DNA of 64,000 bases from Trichostrongylus colubriformis (taxonomy: Eukaryota > Nematoda > Chromadorea > Rhabditida > Trichostrongylidae), in NCBI GenBank assembly GCA_963978905.1, contig OZ022258.1:31996716-32060715 (forward strand). The letters are read 5' to 3'. Both the position numbers and the translations under genes were made by a program. This document shows, one piece after another, positions 1-9,735 of the stretch. The first letter of the stretch is position 1, and every line of letters starts with the position of its first letter. The notes under the pieces are model-generated. The model was not told the DNA's origin, made no database searches, and saw nothing but the letters and a program-made list of their open reading frames with translations.

Positions 1-140
1 TGGTGTGTCTGTGTGTGTGTATGTGTGTGTGTGTGTCTGTTTGACCGGAAATTCATATCTCGCGTCGCAACAAAGCTGGGACCCTGAAATTTACAAGTGA
101 TATAGGGGGTGGTAAGGGGACCAGAACGGTGATGGACCAA

Positions 141-1375
141 AAGTGATAGCAGCTGATAAGGGCTGATAAGGAGCCTTGAAAGTCGTATGTTGCCAAATTC
201 GTTTCACCTTTCGTGTCAATCCCTGAGTGCCGAGACTCACAGGTGTTTTGAGAGGTGGGACGGGCACATCAATGATGGGTGATCCGAATTGATAGCGGTT
301 GATAAGACTCGATAAGGAGCGTCACAAGGCAAATGTCGCTATATCCGTCTCACTTTTCGGGTTGATCCTAGAGTGCCGACACTCACAGGTGTTTTGAGGG
401 GTGGAACGGGCACATCAATAATGGGTGATCCGGATAGATAGCGGTTGATAAGATTCGATAAGGAGCGTCACAAGGCAAATGTCTTTAAATCCGTCTCACT
501 TTTCGGGTTGATCCTAGAGTGCCGAGACTCACAGGTGTTTTGAGAGGTGGGACGGGCACATCAATGATGGGTGATCCGAATTGATAGCGGTTGATAAGAC
601 TCGATAAGGAGCGTCACAAGGCAAATGTCGCTATATCCGTCTCACTTTTCGGGTTGATCCTAGAGTGCCGACACTCACAGGTGTTTTGAGGGGTGGAACG
701 GGCACATCAATAATGGGTGATCCGGATAGATAGCGGTTGATAAGATTCGATAAGGAGCGTCACAAGGCAAATGTCTTTAAATCCGTCTCACTTTTCGGGT
801 TGATCCTAGAGTGCCGACACTCACAGGTGTTTTGAGGGGTGGAACGGGCACATCAATGATGGGTGATCCGGATTGATAGCGGTTGATAAGATTCGATAAG
901 GAGCGTCACAAGGCAAATGTCGTTGAATCCGTCTCACCTTTCGGGTTGATCCTAGAGTGCCGACACTCACAGGTGCTTTGAGGGGTGGAACGGGCACATC
1001 AATGATGGGTGATCCGAACTGATAGCGGTTGATAAGTTTCGATAAGGAACGCCACAAGGCAAATGTCGTTGAATCCGTCTCACCTTTCGGGTTGATCTTA
1101 GAGTGCCGACTCTTATACGTGTTTTGAGGGGGGGGGGACGGGCACATCAGTGGTGGGTGATCCAAATTGGTAACGGTTGATAAGATACGATAAGGAGGTC
1201 AAAAGGCAAATGTCGTTAAATCCGTCTCACCTTTCGGGTTGATCCTAGAGTGCCGACACTTATACGTGTTTTGAGGGGGGGGGGACGGGCACATCAGTAG
1301 TGGGTGATCCAAAATGATAACGGTTGATAAGATACGATAAGGAGGTTAAAAAGCTAATGTCGCCAAATAGGTTTG
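141..1375 (+). repeat. 146-bp tandem repeat array in the Helitron 5' region
   Basis: At least eight copies of a roughly 146-bp unit, anchored on GTCACAAGGC at 321, 467, 613, 759, 905 and 1051 and degenerate forms near 1198 and 1345. Copies 1 and 3, and copies 2 and 4, are near-identical pairs, so a 292-bp dimer was duplicated. Each unit contains GTTGATAAG and GATAAGGAGC motifs. The same unit occurs in fewer copies in the non-autonomous Helitrons at 20056-21822, 56071-60006 and 61998-63688. ORFs on the minus strand here are products of the periodicity. Confidence 0.9.
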
Positions 1376-3672
1376 GCTCTTCTGGCGTTCACACTCACAC
1401 CTATTACAGGGTACGGAGACCTTGATGGTGACTTTTCGAAACTGATTGCGGATTACAGGGGCTGATAAGAGTCATCAGGAAATGGGAAAGGGATAAAATC
1501 CGGCACACCGCTTACTACTACTATAAGACTGCTATAGTAAAAGCGTCTGATGCTCAGTACCAATGGGTGAACATATTTTGTCTATGTTCTGACATCTGCT
1601 GCCGATGTATTGACCGCTAAATAGCCCAGCCTTCCAAATAATAGTGCATGCCTTTTGATACTGCGATCTACATGTATGATCAAGACACGATTTGGATTCG
1701 TGATAGCAAAGCAAGTGATTCATTCTCTCATGCGATGCCAGCAACAATACTGGGTATCGACCGCCAGACTATGTAAAATTCCAATTGATGTGCATTTTTA
1801 CAAAAACCATAGGCATCCATAACTGCATATGGGTCAACCACAAATATCTAGGAAATAGATGCTCAGCAAATGGGCAAATTGTTACCAGTTGATGCGGTTG
1901 AATCCAGAACTGTCGATCCTAAACTATCTAAACTTTTAATAGTGACCCTTCCAGCCGAAGGATTAAGTGATGACACATTTCATTGATCCGCTTACTTTGA
2001 TCGTTAGATCTAGACCTCTGAAGAATGGTGGTCTTCCATAGCGGTGCCATATTAAGTAATAAATAATTAATTATCGACAAGCAAGACTTCACCCTGTAGG
2101 CTTAACAGTGACATGCTTCCTACCCCGAAATAAGTTGTAATACGATATTTCGACCGTTTAACTGCATGCGATTCCGAATAGTGATACGTATTTGTTCTGT
2201 TGTTGTATTTATAATGGAGTACTATGCGGCATGCACCACACAGAGGAACATGCAAAATGAGCTTCCGGAAAAAGTCCTTTCGTTCCCAGTACGTTACCTG
2301 TGAGCTTCGTAAAAAATCACGTCTACAAAATAATAAGCGTTGTACTTCGTTATGGTGCACGGTTCATACTGACACGTAAACTTGAACTCTACACTTCCTC
2401 TATGACTCAGAATAAAACCATCATAGCTCGAATATCACATGCCATCAAGCAACATTACTTCACGCCCCGCTGGATCAATTGGAAAGAAAGCTTGATCGAC
2501 CGCTAAGGCAGTGTTCATAGTTCACGATTCAGGCGATCGCGCGATCTACGCGATCGCGTGATCGCCTGAATCACCCAATCAATATGTATCTTTTTCCTTC
2601 CGCCTGAATCGCGTGATCGCCTGAATCGTGAACTATGAACACTGCCTAAACTGTCTAGAGTCGAATAAAAGTGAACATCCGTAGTACCATGGAGAGCACT
2701 GAGAAATGAGTATACTTACCTATCACTATCAGTATCATTCTGCACTATCATCGACTAGGTGAGTCTCAGTGCACCAAGTAATAGCTTGCTATACAGGTGG
2801 TTTTCGAAAAATCTTTCTGAGGTGAGTATTGACCTTCACCAGCTCAGAACTAATTACAATCGCATAAAAGCTTCCTTACATTGCCTGTACTGAGCATATA
2901 ATACGTTTTGTGAATTCGCGGGTTTTTACGACATTTCTGAATGTTTTTTGCAGCGACACTCCTCCATCATATTCATTTTTCCATAACAGAAGGTCAAAGA
3001 AGGCTTCATTTGAGGTGAACATTAGCAGTTTTCCTGATAGAATCCCTCTTTAAGTCATTCATCTAATGTATCTGTCTACATCCCAGCATCATCAAAACGA
3101 AGCCACTGAAGGGAATGACTGTGAGCCAAAAGGTGTGAGTGTTAGCGAGGCTTAGGGAACAGTGGTGCTCCTGGAGAGTGGATTAGTTCGGACCTTCGAC
3201 ACAGTTCTTTTTTTTTGTTCTACCATCTAATTCGTACAACAAATACCGGCAACAGTGGCGTATCTATGGCACGCAGGCAGCTTTCGTCTGCATCCAGAGT
3301 GAAAAAGGAGATTTTCATAGCGGATGTACATTGCTTTCGACTACATGAAAGCCACACACTATCCCACGCGGTACAAAATACAGTGCTATCGGAATAGGGA
3401 GGTGACATCCCACCGCCGCACCCGATTTTTACCCAAGCCGAAAAGAGGAAAAGAACCCCTCCCTTCCTCCTATGAGGCTTAGGCAAAAATATGCTTCTGA
3501 ATGTACAGAAAGACCCCAGAAAAATCCTCCAGAAGTACTCAGCTGTGGAACTTTTTATGAGAGCCCCCCCCCCATTGCGATAGCGCCCAGAATACTTAAT
3601 TTCTCCCATTCTTCTGCTAAATGCATGCGCAATATACCAACTTTTCCTATTTTTGCAGGGATATCGAGGGCG
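1376..3672 (+). other. Helitron 5' noncoding region
   Basis: No gene is recognised. From about 1490 to 1950 the text matches the second half of the non-autonomous Helitrons (AGCGTCTGATGCTCAGT, ATCGACCGC and GATGCTCAGCAAATG motifs). The homology stops near 1957, where those derivatives jump to the 3' foldback. A PIF/Harbinger-type MITE sits at 2507-2646. Just before the STPR domain, TTTTTGCAG at 3651-3659 looks like a nematode splice acceptor, suggesting a spliced leader exon upstream of the ATG at 3673. Confidence 0.5.
2507..2646. mobile_element. PIF/Harbinger-type MITE
   Basis: A 140-bp element with terminal inverted repeats of about 29 bp beginning GGCAGTGTTCATAGTTCACG and ending in the complement. 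It is flanked by TAA at 2504-2506 and 2647-2649, a 3-bp target duplication typical of PIF/Harbinger. The inside is also strongly palindromic, built from GATCGC and GCGATC blocks. It has no coding capacity and must have been mobilised in trans. Confidence 0.8.
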
Positions 3673-4688
3673 ATGGAGCAACATTCACGTAGGGGGAGAC
3701 CTAGAATCTATTCCAGCGAGAGTGAGCGCCTGCGGATAAGACGAGAAAGAGAGACATCACAAGAAAGGGCTGCTCGCTTGAATGCCGAATCTGCTCGCCA
3801 GCAACGAAGGCGACAACATGAAAATTCTGAAGAAAGAATCGTTAGATTGCACGGAGACGTCGAGCGGCAAAGGCGTAGGCGTCAGCATGAAACTTTTGAG
3901 GAAAGGGCTGCTCGGTTACAAGAAAACGCTCAGAGACAGCAAAATAGGCGCCAGAGTGAGAACCCAGAGGAACGCTCTCTCAGACTGCAGGTGAACGCTC
4001 AGAGGCAGCAAAATAGGCGCCAGAGTGAGAACTCAGAGGAACGCTCTCTCAGACTGCAGGAGAACGCTCAGAGGCAGCAAAATAGGCGCCAGAGTGAGAA
4101 CTCAGAAGAACGCTCTCTCAGACTGCAGGAGAACGCTCAGAGGCAGCAAAATAGGCGCCAGAGTGAGAACTCAGAAGAACGCTCTCTCAGACTGCAGGAG
4201 AACGCCCAAAGGCAGCAGCAGAGACGAAACTCAGAGGATCTTACTCAACGAGCTGCAAGGCTGGAAAGAAGAACGAACAACGAGAACGAGCAAGACGTGA
4301 GTCGGAGAGTGTCGAGGAGCATGTGGTCAGATTACAAGAGGATGCTCAACGGCAACGGAGAAGGCGACAACTCGAAAGTGTTGTTGAACGGGAAACCAGA
4401 CTACGCTCGAATGCGCGAATTCAGCGAAGAAGACGCGCACTGGAGAGTTCAGAACAGCGCGAAGCTAGGTCACAGGCAGAAGCTGTACGCCTCATAAGAC
4501 GACGCGAATCAGAAAGTGCCGAGATGCGAGCCATTCGTCTTGGACATGATCTTGAGAGACAGCAGCAGCGTCGATCCTTGGAGGACGAGCACGATAGAAT
4601 TGCTCGATTGCGATCAAATGCTCTAGCTAACTATCGGCGGAGGAACAGACCCTCAGATTCGACTGAATTGCATTGCGTGAGCGGGTAG
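3673..4688 (+). pseudogene. Helitron N-terminal domain of 23-residue (STPR-like) repeats, frameshifted
   Basis: Starting at ATG 3673 (MEQHSRRGRPRIY), the protein is about 13 copies of a 23-residue unit with the pattern RRQSENSEERSLRLQENAQ plus four residues, rich in Arg, Glu and Gln. The period and composition match the Score-and-Three Peptide Repeat (STPR), a DNA-binding repeat named from silkworm FMBP-1. The frame is open to about 4270, then continues one base out of register to 4688, then continues in a third register into the Rep ORF at about 4673. Two single-base shifts in the same direction therefore separate it from Rep. It is probably the N-terminus of the Rep-helicase protein and could bind DNA near the Helitron ends. 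Its role is inference. Confidence 0.7.
3931..4215 (+). repeat. 69-bp tandem repeat encoding STPR-like units
   Basis: Four nearly identical 69-bp units start at 3931, 4000, 4069 and 4138, each beginning with a form of CAGAGGCAGCAAAATAGGCG. Near-identity at DNA level, against clearly diverged flanking units, points to recent local expansion or gene conversion. The length is exactly 23 codons, so copy-number changes keep the reading frame. Confidence 0.9.
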
Positions 4689-6760
4689 CCACGACAAATT
4701 ATCTGGGAGGACTTAATCAACGTTGTACAGACTGTGGTGCATTGCACTTTCCGTGCGAAGTCAAAGCCAGTCATCCAGGCCGCTTTCGGGAGTGTTGCAA
4801 TCTAGGGAAATTCTCCTTCAGTTTTTTTGATCGTTTTCCTGAAGATCTGAAGCAACTTTTCGTCCGTTTACCCGAGGCAAGTGAAGAACAACGGCGGTAT
4901 CAGAGGAACTTTTTGGAAAACATAAGAAGTTTCAATTCCGCTTTAGCGATGGCCTCTATGGGTGCGCAAGTTGATACGCCGCTTGGTCGTGGACCATATT
5001 GCTACCGAATTCACGGACAGATCTACCATAGGCTAGGTCCCCTTCATCCCAGCGAAGGGGAGCGCCGCCAGTATGGACAAATTTATATTCTAGATACGGA
5101 ACAAGCTGCTCAGCAGCGTATGGGAAATGCCGGAAATGCCGAATGCGAGCCACAGCTGATGCGGTTCCTCAGTAATCTGCTTTCAAGCGTCAATATGTAC
5201 GCTCAGTCTTTTAAGATGATGTATGAAGTGGAACAGGCAGAAGTCGCCATGGCAGCTCAGGAGAACCGTGCTCCAGCTAATATACGCATGGTTTTTGAAG
5301 AAAGCTCTGAGCGCGGTTTGGCACGGAGGCAATACGATCTTCCCACCGCTAACGAAGTCGCAGTCATATATGTTGGTGAGGACAACGATGTGCCAGCGAA
5401 TAGAAGTATCGCGGTGCATCTGCGCAGCGCTACGAGGGGAGAGCTCATCAACATTCGTGATATTGACAAGGTCTGTGACCCTCTGACCTATCCCCTACTG
5501 TTTCCGACCGGCGAAGGTGGCTGGGAGCCTAGCCTAAGGGGTAGAGATGGCGCACGTATTACACAAAAAGAGTACTACGCGTATCTATTCTCTATACGCG
5601 AGTCTTTCAATCCAATTCTTCGGGCAGGCAAGTTGTGTCAACAATTTGCTGTTGATGCGTACGTAAAAATTGAGCAGAACCGTCTCAATTTTCAACGCAG
5701 AAATCAGCTAACTTTGCGTCGTGATTCCTACAGAGGGTTACAGGACTACTTGGTAGGCGATAACAACTCTGGACCGCCTGGCAATCGCGTCGTTCTGTCT
5801 TCATCACATTTGGGAAGTCCTCGAGCAATGCAGCAAGCGTACCAAGACGCTATGGCCATTGTGGCAAGATACGGAAGGCCAACGTTCTTTCTAACAATTA
5901 CCTGCAATCCGCAATGGAAAGAGCTGCGAGATAATCTGTATCATGGCCAGACGGCTTCAGACCGTCCAGACTTGGTGGCACGAGTCTTTAACGCAAAGCT
6001 CCAAGAACTCTGTGTTGATTTATTCAAGCGAAACGTATTGGGAGAGGTGGAAGCATATGTCTACGTCATTGAATTTCAAAAGAGAGGACTACCTCACTGC
6101 CATATGCTCCTTATTATGAAAGAAGGCTGGAGAGTGCACACTGCTGAAGACGTGGATAAAGCTGTTTATGCGGAGATACCAAACAGTGAAGCGGAGCCAG
6201 AGCTATATGCTGCCATAACGTCATACATGATCCATAGACAATGTGGAGCTATGGATCCTTTTTCACCATGTATGCGAAATGGCTCCTGCTCAAAAGGATT
6301 CCCCAAACAGCTTCGCAGTAGGACCTCCCTCGATGTTGATGGCTATCCAAAATACAGGCGGCGCAATCTTCATCCTACAGAAATTAACGGAATTCCTTAC
6401 AGTGACGAGTGGGTGGTGCCAACCAACCCGTACTTACTCCTCAAATACGACTGTCATCTGAATCTCGAAATTTGTGGCATGATCTCTGCTGTCAAATATC
6501 TGTATAAGTATATTTACAAGGGACCGGATCGTGCCCGTGTCAGCATTGAGAATGAGCCACAAGGTGAGAATCAGAATATTGACGAAATCAAACAACACCT
6601 CAATACCCGCTACGTATGTGCTCCTCAGAGCATGTATCGGATATTCGGGTGTACTATGCAGGACAAGTCGCATACAGTTTACCGATTGGCTGTCCATCTA
6701 CCTGAGTTGCAAACGGTACACTTCGTGCAAGGGCGGGAACAGCAATATCTAGAACAGGCC
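4673..6760 (+). CDS. Helitron Rep (HUH endonuclease) domain, 5' part of the split Rep-helicase ORF
   Basis: This encodes the Helitron_like_N / Rep region that nicks and joins single strands in rolling-circle transposition. Rolling-circle motif 1 appears as FFLTITCNPQW (about residue 402), the HUH motif as KRGLPHCHML (about 470), and the catalytic two-tyrosine motif as KYLYKYIYKG (about 610). A Cys-rich segment TDCGALHFPCEV near the start is usual in the family. The ORF runs without stops to 6826, but after 6760 it reads into CR1-type retrotransposon sequence (His/Ser-rich tail). True coding resumes in frame at 15627. The start at 4673 is only the first Met in this register. The natural protein begins upstream with the STPR-like domain, now out of frame. 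Confidence 0.92.
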
Positions 6761-6986
6761 CATTCCTATCATTCCTATCATTCCCATTCCTATCATTCCT
6801 CATCTGGCGGTCACTCGTGCGGTTGAGTCATTCAGTACTCTACAACCCTACTTCGTCTATCATCTATCTCACTATTTGGTCAACGGCTTTAACAGTTGGG
6901 AATACTCGAGCACTAGAGTGGCACAGTGCGATATAAGAAGAAACTGCCACAAGTCAAGGTCCACTTTCTAATTTTTCGATTATCTC

Positions 6987-7874
6987 GTGTTACAGTCCTA
7001 TTTTATTGATCGCCAATTAAACTATCTTGGCCTGAATTACTCAATGGATACTACCCTGGTCCCCACTTTCGTTCAGAATCAGAAAGAAACTCAAGAGCGA
7101 CAAATCAAGGAGTTCTCGGCGCCTGCATCCACGAAAGAGTTCAATGGTCATATATCAGCCCTGCTTGAAGATGAGTCTGTGAACATCCATCTAAAAATGG
7201 TTCTCTCATATCTAATTGATGATAGAAAACAAACACAAGCTGTTATCCAGCTATGTAGGGAACTTACTGATGAAGTTAAATCTTTGAGACTCGAAAACTC
7301 TCTCCTCAAAGAAAAGCTTTCCAAGCTCTCTAATGAGCGTTCCGATCATTCTGATTCTATCTTACAGTCCCCGCAGCAATCAACGCCTAATCCTCCTCTC
7401 TACCAATTTGATGATGTTGAGCGTTCCCGTTCTGTGATCATTGCTGGTGTAGTCGAAAGCAATCTCTCCTTGTCATCTGCTCGTGTTACTCATGATTTTC
7501 AATGTGTGAAGAGTATGCTTGATCATTTATCTATAGATTGTGCACCTACTTCGGTATATCGCCTAGGACGAGCCAATAGTAATCACTCCAGATTGTTGAA
7601 AGTTGTGTTTCCCTCCTCTTTCTATGCCAAGCAAGTATTGCGACGAGCGCCACGTTTGAAATATTTTGAGGTCTCTGGTCTCTTCATGAGGCCTTCCCTA
7701 CCCAAATCGGAGAGGGATAGACTGCGGAATGAACGAGCAGCCCGTAACAAATCAAAAACTCCTCAAAATGATTCCACTCCTATCTTATCATGTTCAACTA
7801 ATCAGGAACCTTGTACAAAGCCGCAAAGTGTGATAACACTATCGCAGCATTTGATTCCACGTGATTTAAACTAG
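6987..7874 (+). CDS. Non-LTR retrotransposon ORF1 protein
   Basis: A 295-residue protein of the CR1-type retrotransposon. Residues of about 80-120 form a leucine-heptad coiled coil (around ELTDEVKSLRLENSLLKEKL). Residues of about 145-240 look like an RRM-type fold (SVIIAGVVES, then VYRLGRAN, then LLKVVFPSSFYAKQVLRRA). A basic tail follows (ERDRLRNERAARNKSK). Coiled coil plus RRM is the common plan of RNA-binding ORF1 proteins that package element RNA. The start Met at 6987 is the first in frame; another Met lies at 7044. The ORF is intact. It ends TAG at 7872-7874, immediately after a TTTAAAC heptamer and overlapping the ORF2 frame. Confidence 0.75.
   Translation: MLQSYFIDRQLNYLGLNYSMDTTLVPTFVQNQKETQERQIKEFSAPASTKEFNGHISALLEDESVNIHLKMVLSYLIDDRKQTQAVIQLCRELTDEVKSLRLENSLLKEKLSKLSNERSDHSDSILQSPQQSTPNPPLYQFDDVERSRSVIIAGVVESNLSLSSARVTHDFQCVKSMLDHLSIDCAPTSVYRLGRANSNHSRLLKVVFPSSFYAKQVLRRAPRLKYFEVSGLFMRPSLPKSERDRLRNERAARNKSKTPQNDSTPILSCSTNQEPCTKPQSVITLSQHLIPRDLN
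7865..7871 (+). promoter_or_regulatory. Candidate -1 ribosomal frameshift slippery site TTTAAAC
   Basis: In the ORF1 frame the heptamer reads T TTA AAC, followed directly by the ORF1 stop TAG. A -1 slip on it places the ribosome in the frame that runs open from 7871 to 7910 and continues as ORF2 at 12758. ORF2 has no ATG near its start. TTTAAAC is among the best-known eukaryotic -1 slippery heptamers. A downstream stimulatory structure was not established. Confidence 0.65.
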
Positions 7875-7898
7875 TGAATGATCGTAGGTTTTGTAGAG

Positions 7899-7910
7899 AT
7901 AACATTTCAT
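7899..7910 (+). repeat. Target site duplication of the Penelope-like element, left copy
   Basis: ATAACATTTCAT at 7899-7910 is repeated exactly at 12746-12757. The duplicated bases belong to ORF2 of the CR1-type element, and removing the PLE plus one copy restores the ORF2 frame. Confidence 0.93.
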
Positions 7911-7964
7911 AGTAAATTCCAACTTCTCTCTTCATAGAACCTCGGCATCGATATTGTGTGAGAA
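7911..7964 (-). repeat. Inverted 54-base copy of the PLE body start
   Basis: This is the exact reverse complement of 9720-9773, which spans the junction and the first codons of the full PLE ORF. It sits at the extreme 5' end of the insertion, next to the left target duplication. Confidence 0.93.
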
Positions 7965-9732
7965 CCCATTATAAGTTGCGTGGGAGGACCAACTGATCGA
8001 ATTTCTTGGTTCCTTAATTGTATTGTGAGCCAGCTGCTGACCAAGATTCCATCTCATCTGACCAACACGACAATGTTCCTTGAACAATTACGTAATTTAC
8101 GCTTAGGGACTGGCTGCGTAATGGAGTCGTTCGATGTCACTTCGCTTTATACCAATGTCCAAAACGAGCAAGCCTTACAAGCACTTTCCGAAATGTTGGA
8201 CAGGCATTTTGGAACCATGGAAACCTTTGGACTCAATAAGGCGCACATCATGGCTCTAATTAAGGAATGTTTGCAATGTAACATCTTTAGGTGGTCGGGT
8301 GCGTATTACCGTCAAATCAGAGGTTTGGCAATGGGTCAACGCTTAGCTCCAGTTCTCGCAATCTGCTTTATGAGCAGAATCGAAGAACCAGTGCTGGAAC
8401 GCTTACCATTGATGTACTGCAGATACATTGACGACTGCTTCATTATTACATCAACACAGTCCGAAATGGATGAGTGTTTTCGCTTAATGAACCAGCAGTC
8501 GCAGTACATCAAACTTACAAGAGAGGTCCCACGACAAGGTTGGCTCCCCTATCTGAACACGCAGGTGAAAGTGTCCGATGGCATGCTCAGTGTGAAGTGG
8601 TACAGAAAAGCTAGCTCTAAGAACATCTTGATTCACGCCACATCTGCACATCCTTCTGCTGTGAAACATGCAGTTGTTAGGAACATGTTCAAGACGGCTG
8701 CAAATGTATGCACTGGCCCGGCAGAGCGACGAGAATCCATACGCCTAGCTTCTGACATAGCTGCATCTAATGGCTATGCTGTACCAGGACATTGTGGTAG
8801 AATTCGCACTGAGCACCGTAGTATATCACGTCTGGATAAGGTCCCCCTGTGCATACCTTTCATCTCTGATAGAGTTACTTCTGCGATTCGAAGGTGCCTC
8901 GTTCGAGCACAACTGGACGATGATGTTGTCATAGTTAGTATTCCTAATGGCAATATCAAAAGCCAACTCGTGCGAAACAGGCTTTACGACAAGCGATGCA
9001 TATCAGAGAACTGTGTTATATGTCCGTATGGTAAAATTGGGGATTGCGCCAAAATCGGCGTCATCTATTTGATTGAATGTCTGACATGTAACGCAACGTA
9101 CATTGGGGAGACTGGGAGAGCACTAGCAATACGTATACAAGAGCATCTTGCTGGCAAAAGACGTGGTAACGTAAGAACACCTTTGGGAAAGCATATGATC
9201 GAAGAGCATGGCGGAAACGATTTTGATGTTAAGTGCAGAATTTTGGCAAATGAGACTGAGATTTCCGCCAGAAAAGTGCTCGAGGCATTTTGGATTTCTG
9301 CAAGAAATCCAAGTATGAACAACCGAAATGAGTGCTTATCCGTCACAAATGACCTATTGCCATTTGCACCACATTGCGAGCTACTGATCTAAAATGGGAG
9401 GAATGCATGTCCCAAATTGTACTATATATGTATAAGGGCGACATGGCATCTCTCATTTACTAATTACTACTAACTCGGAGTGGCGTTACTCCACTCGCAC
9501 GGTGGTGGACGGGGTGAGTTTATTTCAGACGTACGGGGCATCTCCGGTGTTTTCCTAGATCTCCGTCAAAACCGCTAGGGGGATGGGGCGTTTGACGGTG
9601 TAGTGGACAAAATCCTAGTCTTGAGCCACGTTTAGGCCTTCGAGGAAGACGATCCTGTCGAAACGTCAGGCCACTAATAAATATTCCACCTAACAACCTC
9701 GTTGGCACAACAGAAGAAGTTCTCACACAATA
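7965..9732 (+). repeat. PLE pseudo-LTR, upstream truncated unit
   Basis: A direct repeat of 10981-12748 at a constant offset of 3016 bases, with no mismatch noticed on reading. It covers the second half of the PLE ORF and the noncoding region up to the next unit. Confidence 0.93.
7980..9392 (+). pseudogene. 5'-truncated PLE reverse transcriptase / GIY-YIG ORF
   Basis: This frame encodes the same 470 residues as the C-terminal part of the full PLE protein at 9736-12408, from just before the RT core to the GIY-YIG domain. It lacks the N-terminal 420 residues because the unit is truncated at 7965. The first Met is fortuitous, so it probably acts as part of the pseudo-LTR and not as a gene. Confidence 0.85.
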
Positions 9733-9735
9733 TCG

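Noticed and set aside
141..1375. Regularly spaced repeats suggestive of a CRISPR array.
   Set aside because: The units are 146 bp with repetitive spacers, belong to a Helitron and lie in a eukaryotic genome.
6761..6826. His/Ser-rich C-terminal tail of the Helitron Rep protein.
   Set aside because: It is the repeat-rich start of the inserted CR1-type element read in the Rep frame; the true continuation is at 15627.
9393..9720. Possible hammerhead ribozyme in the PLE pseudo-LTR (GTCGAAACGTC).
   Set aside because: PLEs can carry hammerheads, and the GAAAC part is present and conserved in the relic near 40247, but no CTGANGA core was found within the needed distance.
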